DNA of 64,000 nucleotides from Triatoma infestans. Its lineage: Eukaryota > Arthropoda > Insecta > Hemiptera > Reduviidae. Each line of letters starts with the position of its first letter. Position 1 is the first letter of the stretch. The DNA lies in the NCBI GenBank assembly GCA_011037195.1, contig JAAEAF010003405.1:40451-104450 (forward strand). The letters are read 5' to 3'. Shown piece after piece: positions 11,510-21,989 of the stretch. Under the pieces are notes generated by a model. It made no database searches, was not told where the DNA came from, and saw only the letters and a list, made by a program, of their open reading frames with translations. A program made the position numbers and the translations under genes.

Positions 11510-11842
11510 CTTCTTCTCCACCACAACAATGGGCACACTTTTAACTTTTTATGTATCGAAAAACACTATAACGCAATTTGGAAATCGCTCATTCTTTTGA
11601 TGTGGTGCCTAAACCAAAGTACTCGTTTATTTTCAATTATTTGGGGCACAAAAAAATCAGTTTTTCCGGGAAAATGTTTCAAATAAGATTGATGGGAATT
11701 CATGTGTGTAGATATTAGATAGAACAATTTCTTCCTACTCCGGGAAACCTCGAAATATGTATTTGCGTTGAAAATTCAATGTCAAAAAATTTAACGTACC
11801 TCAATACTTCCTCTTACTAGGACTAATAGGAAGTAATAATCT
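11510..11842 (-). mobile_element. family A repeat, internally deleted copy
   Basis: Minus strand: the end hairpin is eroded (CCTATTAGTCCTAGTAAGAGG), followed by GAAGTATTGAGGTACG and the TTTTCAACGCAAATACATATT region. An internal-module piece (TTATTTGAAACATTTTCCCGG) follows at about 11660-11695. The TG tract is reduced to a few units and the middle is missing. Confidence 0.6.
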
Positions 11843-11844
11843 CT

Positions 11845-12469
11845 CCACTATAACTATTTATATGCAATGCAAGATCAATTACTAAACGTTTAGTAAACTC
11901 TCGAAAGAAAATTTGTCAAGTAGAAATTGTAATAATTATTACTTCCGAATTAAATAATTTAATTTTCGAAAAGCTAACAAAAACGCAATACATTTTTTTT
12001 CAATATAGTAAATTAAAGTAGTACATTTGTTTTCATTTATTTTTTAATTAATGTTCTTTCTATTACATTTGTGTTGATATTAATTTTGTTGAGTTAGCCT
12101 GAAAACTGGGTTTTCATTAGTGGCAAAGAATTTTCATTTGTTTTTTTTTTTATCTGTAGTTTTTATCTACATTTTCCTTCTTTTCTCCTAATTACTACAG
12201 ACCATTGTCAAGAGTTCTTTTATCTTCAAAAAAAGGAAGTGATGCAGACTATGTTCTGTGAGTGTGATACTGTTATTTTGTGTGTATGGTATGTATGTGT
12301 GAGACGGGAGACCATATTAGAATGAAAGCAGCTGGTTGTAGTGAGGGAAAATCGGGGTAAAAAAACTGCACACATGCGCAACACAGTGAAGAAAAATAGT
12401 TATGGGTTAATACTAAAGGAAAAGATCTTCAAACTGTTTTATATAACCTAAGATAAAACTCTTTATTTC

Positions 12470-12509
<40 letters not shown>

Positions 12510-13320
12510 CGTGTGTTTTGGGCTATTTTTTTTCCATGTCTCAAGGCAGTCTGCCAACCACACTTTTTTTTCTTTCGTCTTCTACACAGGATGTATCCGT
12601 TTGGATGATCGTGAGGACCTAAAAAAGATCTTACACCCTTTTCCCCGTTATCTTCATGGAAAACATCTATTTCTACTATGGCAAAGAAATTTCGCTGAGC
12701 ATTCATTCCATACATGAATATTATATTCTTTTTGGATAGATCCATTATAAGTATATAAACTGATTTTTTTTTTTTGTTAAGCCCATGTTTTTGAGATTAA
12801 TATTACTTATGAAGCCGGTGGGTTATTTTTAATAATATTCACAGAGCAACTATTTCATAATCATTACTACTACCACTACTACTAATAATAGAGTTTTATA
12901 GGAACTAGTATCATAAATATTTACAATGTATCAAAAACATAAAAACAAAAATAAAAGTATTTCGTCTCCTTCGCATTTAAAACAAACAAAACTCTTCGGG
13001 CAATGGTTAGAAAACCGTCTGCGAGTTGCTACTTTTTACTTCCAAAAATACATACAATAAAAAATCTTGAACCAAAGAATAAAGTACAATTAATAATTGA
13101 TTTCTTTGATTAGTATTCCTCTATACTGCAAGGCAACCTTTAAATATTTACATAGCCTGTTCCAATTATCTGACCCATTTAAAATATTACAAATTTCATC
13201 AAATGATAATACTCTTTTACTGAAATATTGAAGACTGTAGGAAGCCAGTATCGGACAAATCCTCATAATCATTACTAAATAGTATTAATGGATCGCTCGT
13301 GACAAATATTCTGCATTCGT
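11845..13320. other. AT-rich region with a (TG)n tract; no confident gene
   Basis: Holds a TG/CG-interrupted microsatellite (12472-12516). A good-looking splice acceptor (TTCGTCTTCTACACAG, ending about 12589) precedes an open frame to 12717, but there is no donor, no poly(A) signal nearby and no recognisable protein. The 110-codon minus frame at 12413-12745 runs through the microsatellite. Both are left as unassigned. Confidence 0.4.
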
Positions 13321-13322
13321 TT

Positions 13323-13655
13323 TTACTTTCTCCTATTCCTAATAAGAGGAACTATTGTAATCGGCCAAATTTTCGATATCAAGTTTTCACCGGAAATACA
13401 CGTTTTATGGTTCCCTAAATCCAAAAAAGTAGTTTTTAGAAAATTGTACTATTTCCGATGAACAGCACAACTCAAAAAAAAAATAAAAACCATAGAAAGT
13501 TCAAATTTGATATTCCGTTTAGATATCACCATGGGACAATATGTTATCTGTCAAAATTCCTCAACCGGAAATATCACTTAACTGTATGGTTTTATTACAT
13601 TTTGCGATATTCTCCAAAATTGTCTCCAACGGTTTTCTTTGAACTTTGAATATCA
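13323..13655 (+). mobile_element. family A repeat, 5' half
   Basis: Starts with TTACTTTCTCCTATTCCTAA and TAAGAGG, then TTTTCGATATCAAGTTTTCACCGG. It continues through GAACAGCACAACTCA and TATTCCGTTTAGATATCACC to CCTCAACCGGAAATATCACT. The TG tract is absent at the usual site. The 63-codon frame at 13458-13649 is a shadow. Confidence 0.85.
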
Positions 13656-13699
13656 ACTACACATACTAGATTACATTAGATTGTTATAGGAGATTATTG

Positions 13700-13905
13700 C
13701 ACTGCGACCTGAAAGATCTATTTTGTCCCACGGAGCCTTCTTATCAGTGCACTGCCGGCCTCCGAGCTACAGACAACACTGCCTGTCACCAGGCAGTGAC
13801 CTGTAGAGGCTCCTAGGAAGAAAAAATCTAAGGCAACATGCTGGATTCGAACCCAGGACCTCCGCGTTGCTAGCCCAGCGCGCTACCACTGAGTTATCCC
13901 TTCCT
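13700..13905 (-). mobile_element. SINE family 1 copy, best tRNA-Ala-like head
   Basis: Minus strand from about 13905: GGGATAACTCAGTGGTAGCG (A-box), CTAGCAA as anticodon loop (AGC) and GGTTCGAATCC (B-box). The body follows with CTTCCTAGGAGCCTCTACAG and GGCAGTGTTGTCTGTAGC. The head is thus derived from tRNA-Ala(AGC) or a close relative, and the A and B boxes would be an RNA polymerase III promoter. The head lacks a matching acceptor stem, so this is not a functional tRNA. Confidence 0.88.
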
Positions 13906-13914
13906 CCTCCCTTT

Positions 13915-14688
13915 GCTTACGCCAATTAACTAGGGACGGAGACCCTAGTTTGTGTATGTCCTTGTCTGTAAAGTGTAGAGTGTATGTAGATAAAGTGTAT
14001 TGTATACTATTCTGACGAAGTGCATGGAGAACTTGAGCTTATGATCCGTGGGGTCGCTATTCCCCAAGTAACTACATAGAACAGATATGCCCTTGCGGGC
14101 AAGTATACATACTAAGAGCTAAAAGTTTTATTATAAAACATTTCTCTGGGAAAATTCATTTAAAACAATTATGAGAAAACAAATAAAATTTGCATTTAAT
14201 AAGATTTAATTATGAATTCAATTAAAATTGTAAATTAATTTATATTTATTTGAAAACAATTATTTTGTATTGTTAACAAAATATGTGTATATATATATAT
14301 ATATTATATAGATTAGCATATTGTACATATATATTTAATTATAATTAATTGGAAATTGTTTGTGTAAAATATATTATGATGGACTGTTTATATAAGGTGA
14401 GAAGGTCTAAGGAGAAAGTAAACAGACCCGAAGGATTGTTTGTACTAGGCATGAAGGGACCAGCTAACATTTACTACACGGTAGGACTACATACCAACTG
14501 GTGGACTTTAAAACTAAGCCTTCATAGCAGGTATAATAACATATAGAACTAATTTTCCATTGAAGGTTTCTATGTTAATTAAATTGAAAAACTATTTCCA
14601 AGTTTATTCCCAAATTTGACAAAGTCAAACAAAAAAAAAAAAAACGGTCTGAAAAAAAAAAAATTCGAATGCTTTTTCTGAATATAAG
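13915..14688. other. AT-rich region with short (AT)n
   Basis: Includes an (AT)n tract at 14286-14304 and A-runs near 14630-14660. A 65-codon frame at 14349-14546 has no recognisable motif. Confidence 0.5.
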
Positions 14689-15060
14689 AAAATCTGGTGT
14701 GAAACACTCACACGACTTTCTCTTGCTGCAATTTACATAATCATAATTTACAAATTTCCCTCAAACTTATAATTTTTAGTAAATCAATGTTTGTTTGTCT
14801 TCAGTCTTAAATCATTGGGAGAATCTACATGAAATCAAATAATTTTTGTGAGGATAGCGTAACCTCCTCCTTCTAACACTTTTTTTTTTTAATTCCATCG
14901 GGAAATTAGTTACGGACGAAAATTATAGGTCTCTGTAACATATTTGTATACTGTATAACAAATTTAACGTTAGCCATCAGCATTTTTGTGGATAAAATTG
15001 CAGGAAACTGAAAAATAAAACTTCAATACAATCGCACTTTCGGTCAACTGATTTTCTTCT
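14689..15060 (-). mobile_element. family A repeat, 3' half
   Basis: The plus strand begins with the reversed 3' end AATCTGGTGTGAAACACTCA and CACGACTTTCTCTTGC, which contains the hairpin GTGTGA-AACAC-TCACAC and the inverted repeat. It runs through the reversed internal module to CGCACTTTCGGTCAACTGAT at about 15035. The 5' half is absent. Confidence 0.8.
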
Positions 15061-15520
15061 AATTCGCAATTTTGTCATCATATGTAATTCTAATTAATAT
15101 TATTTAAATGATTTTTTTTGGTTGTTGAACTTTTATTGAATATTTACAATTGCACTACAGAGGCACAACAAATGAATCATATAAATGGCAAGAAAACAAA
15201 ACAAGTGACCTGAGTAACTTGAAAGGTGTCATCCAGTTGGTCACTGTACCAACGACGCCTCAGTCTTCTTTGAGTGATGGTGGGAAGTGTAGCTGAGAAA
15301 AGGTCTGCTGCTAGAGGATGAGTCATTACACCTTGAAAGATAATAGAACTAATGACGCTTGCAACGCGTAACAACCCTGAAAGTCTCATTGCAATTTGCG
15401 GCGAAATGTCGGTTTCTGACAAACTACTAACGCGGTCTCAACCAAGGAAACTCAAGTGTTTTTTATGGTGCAGTAATTATCTTATAATAAAATGCGAGAA
15501 TAATCTTCAGAATCATAAAA
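15061..15520. other. interval between two family A fragments; unassigned open frame
   Basis: The interval 15160-15430 is less AT-rich and open on the minus strand for 81 codons (15177-15422), including SPQIAMRLSGLLRVASVISS and a basic RRLRRRW segment. I recognise no domain. It may be part of an unknown transposon inserted between, or carried by, the flanking family A pieces. Confidence 0.3.
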
Positions 15521-15905
15521 AGAAATCTGGTGAAAAGCACTCACATGAAATTCTTTTAAAGCAACTTGCAATTTTGGTTAAAATTTAAACGTAATGAATA
15601 TTACTGAGGTAAATGTAGAATAAATAATAAATATAATAAAAAATAAGTATAATAAACCGAAAAAGCTTTCTAGTGAGAGGCATAGATCTACCCTTCCGGA
15701 AAACCTCTCATAAATTCATTTTCCCGGCAAAATATTTCCTATAAAAATTATAAACCTAATGTTTATGTATGTAGCATATAGATACAAAGTTTAAGGAAAA
15801 CCGTAGGAACCTTTTTCGAGAAAATCGCAAAAAGACAGCAACATTCAGTCAGTACAGCAGCACTTCTGGTTGACCTATTTTGGCCAAAAGGTTTTGATGA
15901 AATTT
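15521..15905 (-). mobile_element. family A repeat, 3' portion
   Basis: AAATCTGGTGAAAAGCACTCACATG (reversed 3' hairpin, weakened), then ATTCATTTTCCCGGCAAAATA and GCACTTCTGGTTGACC. All are reversed module motifs in the family order. Confidence 0.7.
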
Positions 15906-15955
15906 TTTCAAGAAAATGATTCGAAACAAAGTAATCTTTAAATTACTTATTATGT

Positions 15956-16249
15956 GAATTATTTTGCCTTTATGCGTTGGTAGAGTGCTTAGTGCATTCA
16001 CCTCTGGTGTGAGAATTCAGAGTTCGATCCTCGTTAGGGCAAAGCCGGTGGTGATCCAACAGCGAGAGCAAAAGTATGGAGCTTGGTACCGTTCTCTCTT
16101 GGTAACAGTTGGTACCGAACTTTGGAAGCGAAGATCAGAACTAAACAGCAGGAACAGGGGCATGTTTACCACAGCCCCCCCACCATTAACGTCTGGCAAG
16201 CCTTGGCTCTCCATAGGTTTTTTTTCTTTATGGTGGTTAGAATTATTTT
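15956..16249 (+). mobile_element. second SINE type, tRNA-like head, 10-bp flanking duplication
   Basis: The head GCGTTGGTAGAGTGCTTAGT (A-box-like) and GAGTTCGATCC (B-box) are tRNA-spaced. The body (GGAGCTTGGTACCGTTCTC...) is unlike SINE family 1, and it ends in a T/A-rich tail at 16219-16230. GAATTATTTT occurs at 15956-15965 and 16240-16249 and is probably the target duplication. The three overlapping ORFs predicted here are shadows of this element. Confidence 0.65.
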
Positions 16250-16369
16250 TCAATTTATTAATTAAAAGAAAAAAAAAATTGAAATTATTCATTTTATAAG
16301 TTATTGAAATTTCTTATCAGTTAACTCTAACATTTAGAGGGTTTGAATAAAATAACTCACTCTATCCTG

Positions 16370-16860
16370 GATGTGAAGGATATGGGGGCAATAAGGAAGC
16401 AACGGACTGATCCGAGAAGGTTCAAATATACCTTTGATATGTCCGGAAGCTTTCTGCAGTGTTCCCAAGCAGTGGCAAAATTAGCTTTTACGTCCTCGGC
16501 TCCCATCAAATTAGGGGCTTGATCGAGAAATACCACTGGTCAAAGGGAAGCGGTAGAATGTATTAGGGGATCTACCTTTGCAGAAGCTTACGGCAGATTT
16601 GCTAAATCCGGGCTGTGTGGCCTTAAGGATTATCGGACCTTATGTTGACCGGGCACGGTAGGCTCACGATGTATGAGTTGGGCCTGGCCAATACTGAGTG
16701 ATCATTGCAGAATTTGCTTGACTGAGAAAGAGACACGCTCCGTGACCTCTGCGACTGATGACCTAGCAAGTCGAGATTATTCTAAACTGGCGATAAATCG
16801 TCCGCTGCAACGAACTATGCGGAGGCGCTTCTCAGGCAGCTTTGAAGCCGGTTTGTAAGT
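16370..16860 (+). pseudogene. LINE 3' end with LTGHG motif, decayed
   Basis: The plus strand reads MLTGHGRLTMYELGLANT and, after a frame change near 16700, DHCRICLTEKETRS. This is the LTGHxxLxxxLxxLGL followed by CxxCxEExET block that ends ORF2 of I/R1-type LINEs with RNase H. Upstream sequence from 16480 gives AEAYGRFAKSGLCGLKDYRT, consistent with the preceding linker. Stops are frequent. Sequence after the knuckle to 16920 may be 3' UTR. Confidence 0.7.
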
Positions 16861-16919
16861 ACTACGCAATTGCGTTTATGCTCTGAGCCTGCTGTTAACT
16901 TAGGTTAAACGGGGAAATA

Positions 16920-17399
16920 CGCATAGATCTATCAGTGATTGTGGGCTTTTGGGACCATTCATTCGTTGTTTATTCTAGTCAAATGAATTTTTTTTAAAAA
17001 TTTTTTATTGAATCAATCAATTTATTGAAATATGTTATTAATTAACTCTAATCTTAAATGCTCACCCTCCATAAGCTTCTTAATTAAGATCTAACCAAAA
17101 AAATAGATAAATTGTACATTCTTCAAAAAAGTGATTAGTTTTGTAAACTAATTAAAGGTAAAATGTAGCTGTGTGCGTTGTTTGTGTGTATGTGTACGCG
17201 TGTGGTGATTAAATGAAAATGACTACAGAATGTTGCTTTTGTATTGTTGCTTGTTGTTCTGGTTAATTTAGAGTCCCTCTAGATTATAAACTATGTATAT
17301 GTTTGTGTATAGGTAGTTATTACGGCGGTGTTAGTGTTCTTGAGGCGGAATTGTACGATTGTTTGTTTGTACTAAAGCAAACAGTGTGTGAGAAGGTGG
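16920..17399. other. AT-rich flank, nothing recognised
   Basis: Includes T-runs near 16985-17010. No gene or repeat family identified. Confidence 0.6.
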
Positions 17400-18050
17400 G
17401 GAGATAAGTTCACTCACTCTCTCTCTCTCTCACCTTCTCGTTCTATGTGAAGCGGTAGCAAACAGCAGAGAGTGTAGAACTGCAAAAGTAGGTAGGATGG
17501 ACGGGGAAGGTTTTTAGGACAAATGAAGCAATTAATAGAGTTTAGTTGTGCGGCTAATACGCAGGCCTAAACCATCCTCAACTCAAACTCTCAAACCGTC
17601 GCCTCCCTTGCCAAGCGCCTCCAAAACAACAAACCAAACACTACACCAGGTCGGTTGGCTGGCTGGGAGTGTATGGAGTAAGCGTTTTGGTTTGTTGGGA
17701 AGGGGGGAATTGCCGAGTCTATGGTTTTTGGGAGTAATAGCAAGCAAGGTGGAGATGTGTGGTATATCCTCGTCCCAAAACGAGAATGAGAGGAGAGAGA
17801 GAGAGGGATAGATAGAATATCATACACAGGCAAACTAACAGCAGGCCGCCTTTGGTGGGGGCGGTCCATATCTCCCAAGTCCTGCCGCCACCGCTAGGCT
17901 TCAAAAGCATGCACACGATTCACCATAGAGTTGAAATAGAATGAGAGCAAGAGAGAGGAAATGTGAAGCAGGATGAGATGAATGGTGAGGCAAGGGGAGT
18001 CAGCGAGGGAGAGAGAGACTCACTTAATTAATCCCTCAGTTATAAGTTGT
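17400..18050. promoter_or_regulatory. GC-richer island with clustered GAGA tracts (candidate regulatory DNA)
   Basis: CTCTCTCTCTCTC (about 17417-17432), GAGGAGAGAGAGAGAGG (about 17791-17807), GAGCAAGAGAGAGG (17944-17958) and GAGGGAGAGAGAGAC (about 18007-18021) lie within 650 bases of clearly less AT-rich, non-repetitive DNA. In insects GAGA tracts recruit GAGA-factor-type proteins at promoters and Polycomb response elements (established for Drosophila). That this island is such a site is inference. Open frames of 87, 95 and 65 codons overlap on opposite strands and show no domain. Confidence 0.35.
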
Positions 18051-18680
18051 GGAGGGGAGTCCAAATATATATATATTGTTTTCTACCTTTCCAATTGAAG
18101 GGGTATGGTGGTTTTATCTTTTGCCTTCGTCCTCATCCCTTGTTTCCTTTCCGACAGAACAACCCTGTTTCATACTTATTTCCATCTCTTCATTCCATTA
18201 TTTATCCCTGTATATCCAATTTAGTTTAGGGAATCAACAATCTTCCATTCACCAAACCACGAAAACCTTACAATTACAATAATAATACAAAAACTAATTT
18301 ATTTCATTGTTAACTTACATCTCTTCGGTGTCCTAACAAGTTAATAAATCGAAGTTTCTTTCTCGTCCGACTTAGCAGTTATTTCATTCTCTTTTGTTAT
18401 ATAATATTAAATACCAATTCCCACTTCGAGAGGCTGTGGTCAATTTATTTCTCTTTACTTCCTATTTCTAAGATTATATATTTATCATTTAAATAAAGCT
18501 AATAAATTCTAAAAATTACACTTGAATTTTATAATATTATTTGAATTATCAATTAATTCAAAGATTTAATAACTAATATTTCGGAAATTAGCATTTGTGC
18601 AGATCAGCAAGAAATTAATCACAGGATATGCTAGGTATGCAGAATCTTACGGAATCAATCGAACGGCATTTTCTGTATTA
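18051..18680. other. AT-rich region, nothing recognised
   Basis: Short (AT)n at 18066-18077, otherwise featureless. The 60- and 77-codon frames at 18047-18282 overlap each other and look fortuitous. Confidence 0.5.
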
Positions 18681-20262
18681 TTACTTTCTTTCACTCTCAG
18701 TAAGAGGAAGCTCGCATTAAGCTAAGCTAAACCTTGGATTCAGTTACCATCATCGCATCAATCACAAGGGATTCGGTAAATGTTCTTTGCTGAATGTTTT
18801 TTTCTTCAGTTTTTCGCAATTTTCTCAAAAACGATTTTTTTTTAACCTCCATATTCTCTCTACAAACTATTACTTTATTTGAAGTGGGTCTAGCTTTTCT
18901 CTAAGTACTAATATCTACCGATCTCTTGGCGCTACTGCCCCAAAAGAGCCTTGGCCTCCTCCTCAGTCCTGCTCCATTCTTCTCTTTCCTGGGCGTGTAT
19001 TCTCCATCTTCTCACTCCCATTTTCTTTAATAATTCTTCCACCATCTTCCAGCCATCTCAATCGGGGACGTCTTTTTCCACGGCTCCCTCCCGGTTTCTC
19101 TTCCAACATCCTTTTTGGAATCGGGCATCGGGCATTTCTTCCACATGCCCCAGCCATCTCAACTGGTTTTTCCTTTCAAAGGTTACCAAGTCTGGTTTAT
19201 TATACATTTGACGGAACTCAGTGTTCTTTCTTATCCTTCAGCACCCATTCTCACAGAGAGGTCATCATGTATACATCTTCTCATCATTTATTTACTCTGT
19301 TTTTCTCCATTTTATCTCCTGTAGAGTCACTATATCTACACCATATCTTTCCAGTACTTTCTCCAGATTTCTACTTGACCTACTTTGACTAATCCATAAG
19401 TGATTTGAAGTGTCCATTAACTTGCCTAGGTTGTTCAACAAAATCCGTCCAGCTTTTCCTTGTGTTTGGTTTCGTGGCAATAGTTGATTTTAGTTGATTT
19501 TATAAAGTAAGGCCGTCAACCCTATGTCCAACCGCCATCTTGGATGGCCAGGATTTTCTGTTAGGATTTACTCCCTTAGTCGTTGAAATATTATTTCTAA
19601 TCCACAAGGCAGTTACCACCAGGTTTACAGATCCCAGGTTTATGAGAGAAACGAGAAAGAAAGAGATAAAAGGAAAGGATGGGCAGAAAAAGGACTGGGA
19701 TTAGGTCAGCGGGCAGCTGTCCCTTTAGTGGCCTTTTTGAACAAGCGGTAAATACTGTGGATCAATTCTTATCCCGGATCCACAGGGCCATTTCTCGAAG
19801 TAACTATTTCAGTACAATTTATGATTTTGCAACTTATACACTATTAAGCCACATTTGAAGCACTGCTAAAATAGCATACTCGAAGAAAATTCATTAGCGA
19901 AATTGTCACTTTACCGAATTGGTTTTGGAGGTTTTTGGAATTTTCTCAAATAACGGCTACAACGATTTTCATTAAAATTGAAATGTGATTTACTCAGTTA
20001 AAAATGTATCACTTTTATTTGAAAGATTTTCCGGAAAAACGCGATTTTAGGGGATTCTGGAGACATGTTAGTTGGGTTAAAATTTAAACCGCCGCGAAAA
20101 GCTTTATCAGAGAGGGCGATGCCATATAGGTTACACACGGTGTACGTGAACATCTGTAAACACTATAATTTTAAGGGACATTTATCCATTAAATTATATT
20201 AATTGCAGCAAGAGAAATTTGTGTGAATGTTTCACACAAAAAACTGATTATCCATCCATAAT
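18681..20262 (+). mobile_element. family A repeat interrupted by an RTE-like LINE remnant
   Basis: The 5' end (TTACTTTCTTTCACTCTCAG, TAAGAGG, 18681-18707) and first module up to about 18905 are separated from the rest (module motifs from about 19890, TTTTATTTGAAAGATTTTCCGG near 20015, then GCAAGAGAAATTTGTGTGAA and TGTTTCACAC at 20205-20255). The gap is filled by LINE sequence on the opposite strand. The simplest reading is one family A copy split by a later LINE insertion. Confidence 0.65.
18940..19865 (-). pseudogene. RTE/CR1-like LINE, internally deleted
   Basis: Minus strand 19480-19292 encodes the N-terminal piece of an APE-type endonuclease: LEKVLERYGVDIVTLQEIKW, the first catalytic block of these LINEs. 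Directly after it, 19215-18963 encodes the extreme C-terminus: YNKPDLVTFERKNQLRWLGH, VEEMPDARF, GGSRGKRRPRLRWLED. The rest of the endonuclease and the whole reverse transcriptase are missing, so most of the ORF is gone. The region 19490-19865 upstream may be its 5' UTR. The copy is non-functional. It sits inside a family A repeat. Confidence 0.75.
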
Positions 20263-20329
20263 CTTACTTGATTTAGTTGCTCAACAAAATCAAATAACAT
20301 TTCATGAAGTTTACAAGGTTCCGATGCAT

Positions 20330-20567
20330 AAATTTATAAGCATTTGTGTGTGCAGATTACTATACGAAGTTTAATGAAAATTGTTGGAACCATTTTTTTT
20401 TTAAAAATAATCACACAAAACTGTTAAAACTATTTGGGGAAGTTGCACTTTCGTTGATGGATTTGGACCAAATTGATCTTATTGACCGATGCGGTTATTG
20501 TATCTAAATATCAAGTTTGAGCTTCCTGCATTTTTTCGTTTTGGAGTTATTTGTTGTTCACACACAT

Positions 20568-20604
<37 letters not shown>

Positions 20605-20760
20605 CATACACACATATATACACACACACACATACACACATACCAGTCATTCCTAAAAACATTGTTTAATATTCATAGGTGAATATTGAAACAATATTTC
20701 CCAGTGAAAACACAATTTCAAAAATTTGAGCTCATGTAACTTTAATCTTGATAAAGTACG
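20330..20760 (-). mobile_element. family A repeat, 5' part, with AC/TG microsatellite
   Basis: Minus strand from about 20760: TACTTTATCAAGATTAAAGT, then TTTTTGAAATTGTGTTTTCACTGGG, an expanded TG tract (20561-20642 as AC on plus), AACTTGATATTTAGATAC and GTTTTAACAG module motifs. The end hairpin is eroded. It lies tail to tail with the preceding plus-strand copy. Confidence 0.7.
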
Positions 20761-21179
20761 GAATATATATTATACTTCGACAACTTGAGTTTTCAAACTA
20801 TTCAAAATAGAAAATACAAAACAAACAATTGTTGAAACAATTCTAATGTCATTGTAGCAATTGTTGGAAATTTTCAATTGCAATTTCAATTAGCTGGAAC
20901 ATTACAAGCAAGTCATGTATTACAAATTAAAGTCTAAACATACTAAACAACAAGTAAAACATGGTACATCAGAGTATTTTGTGATTGTTGATACCGAGTG
21001 TGTATTAGGTAAAAGGGATATCTAGTGCCTAGTACATCAATACATTAGAGGCAAAGTTAATCAGTTAAAAATGAAAGTTCATGATAACTTTTGCATAACT
21101 AGACTACAAATTAAAGGAAATGTGTCAAACCGTGTGAAACTTTTGAAGCAATTTTTTATTTGCGACAGTTACACACTTC

Positions 21180-21400
21180 GTCTTTCTTTTCTCTTTCTTT
21201 CTTTTACTGCTGTGAAAGGAAGTATTGCAATTGTATATTCCGGAAATTGAGTTTTCACCGGGATTATATGTTTCGAGGATCCACGGGCCTAAGAAAAGGT
21301 TTTTTATATGTAGAAATATATTTGGTCAGCATAAATCAAAAACAGAAAATTGCAGAAAGCAGAAAGAATGGTATTTCGTTGAAGTGCTACCTGACTAAGC
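21180..21400 (+). mobile_element. family A repeat, diverged 5' end
   Basis: TTCTTTTACTGCTGTGAAAG and GAAGTATTGCAATTG, then GAAATTGAGTTTTCACCGGG. Similarity fades after about 21400. The 134-codon frame at 21160-21564 begins in this repeat and is not treated as a gene. Confidence 0.65.
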
Positions 21401-21569
21401 TTACTCCTAGAAATGCAGGCCATCATTTTCTACAACTTGAACCCATCTGTGAGCCAACAATTCGATGTATTTCCGATCCTGGAGGTATCATTGGAGCCAA
21501 AAAAAAAAAAAACTACCATTTAATATCTAGAAAAATACCGTTTTATCTCTTCTGTATTAGTTAATTTTT

Positions 21570-21985
21570 TACCATGTAAAAACTGAGCCATGGAGCAGAG
21601 ACTGCTAAATCTGGGCTGTAAGCTGCAAGAGAGAGTAGCACAAAATTCAAATCTTCGATTACTGATAACGTTTGACGTGACGTCTGCAGCCTTGCGTTGT
21701 CTTGTTCCTCACTCAATAGCTATATTTTACTGCCAGAACGCAGTGTACGCTTTCTAGCTGAGTAGAGTAGAGTTCAGATGTAATCGTAAAAAATGAATGA
21801 CGCCCTCGTAGTTCCACCTCACGCACAGCATCACATCTTCTCAAATCTTTCTCTTTGGGGTACAGCTGGTTGGCCATATATAATCCATTGTTTTTGTTTG
21901 GTCGTTGTTGAAATAAAACCATGTTTCAACAACGCTTGTTGAGGCGTAAATTTATCTGATTGTTTCGGCAGTTTTTCAGAACTAT
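21570..21985 (-). pseudogene. mariner transposase remnant
   Basis: Minus-strand reading, with several frame changes, gives TWFYFNNDQTKTMDYI, WPTSCTPKRK, NYEGVIHF, EEQDNARLQTSRQTL and AAYSPDLAVSAPWLSF. These are the blocks of a mariner catalytic domain in the right order (GDExW, WxHxxxPxxKK, WDxxGVIxxD, QDNARPHTA, HPxYSPDLAPSDxxLF). The motif around the third Asp is changed from APSD to AVSA and stops interrupt, so it is inactive. About 130 codons of the middle-to-C-terminal domain remain. Confidence 0.75.
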
Positions 21986-21989
21986 GGCA

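Noticed and set aside
12413..12745. 110-codon minus frame and a possible plus-strand exon after a good acceptor at 12589
   Set aside because: The minus frame reads through the TG microsatellite (THTHTHTH). The plus candidate has no donor or poly(A) signal and no recognised protein.
21160..21564. 134-codon plus frame
   Set aside because: Starts inside a family A repeat and ends in an A-run; similarity to the repeat explains its first half.
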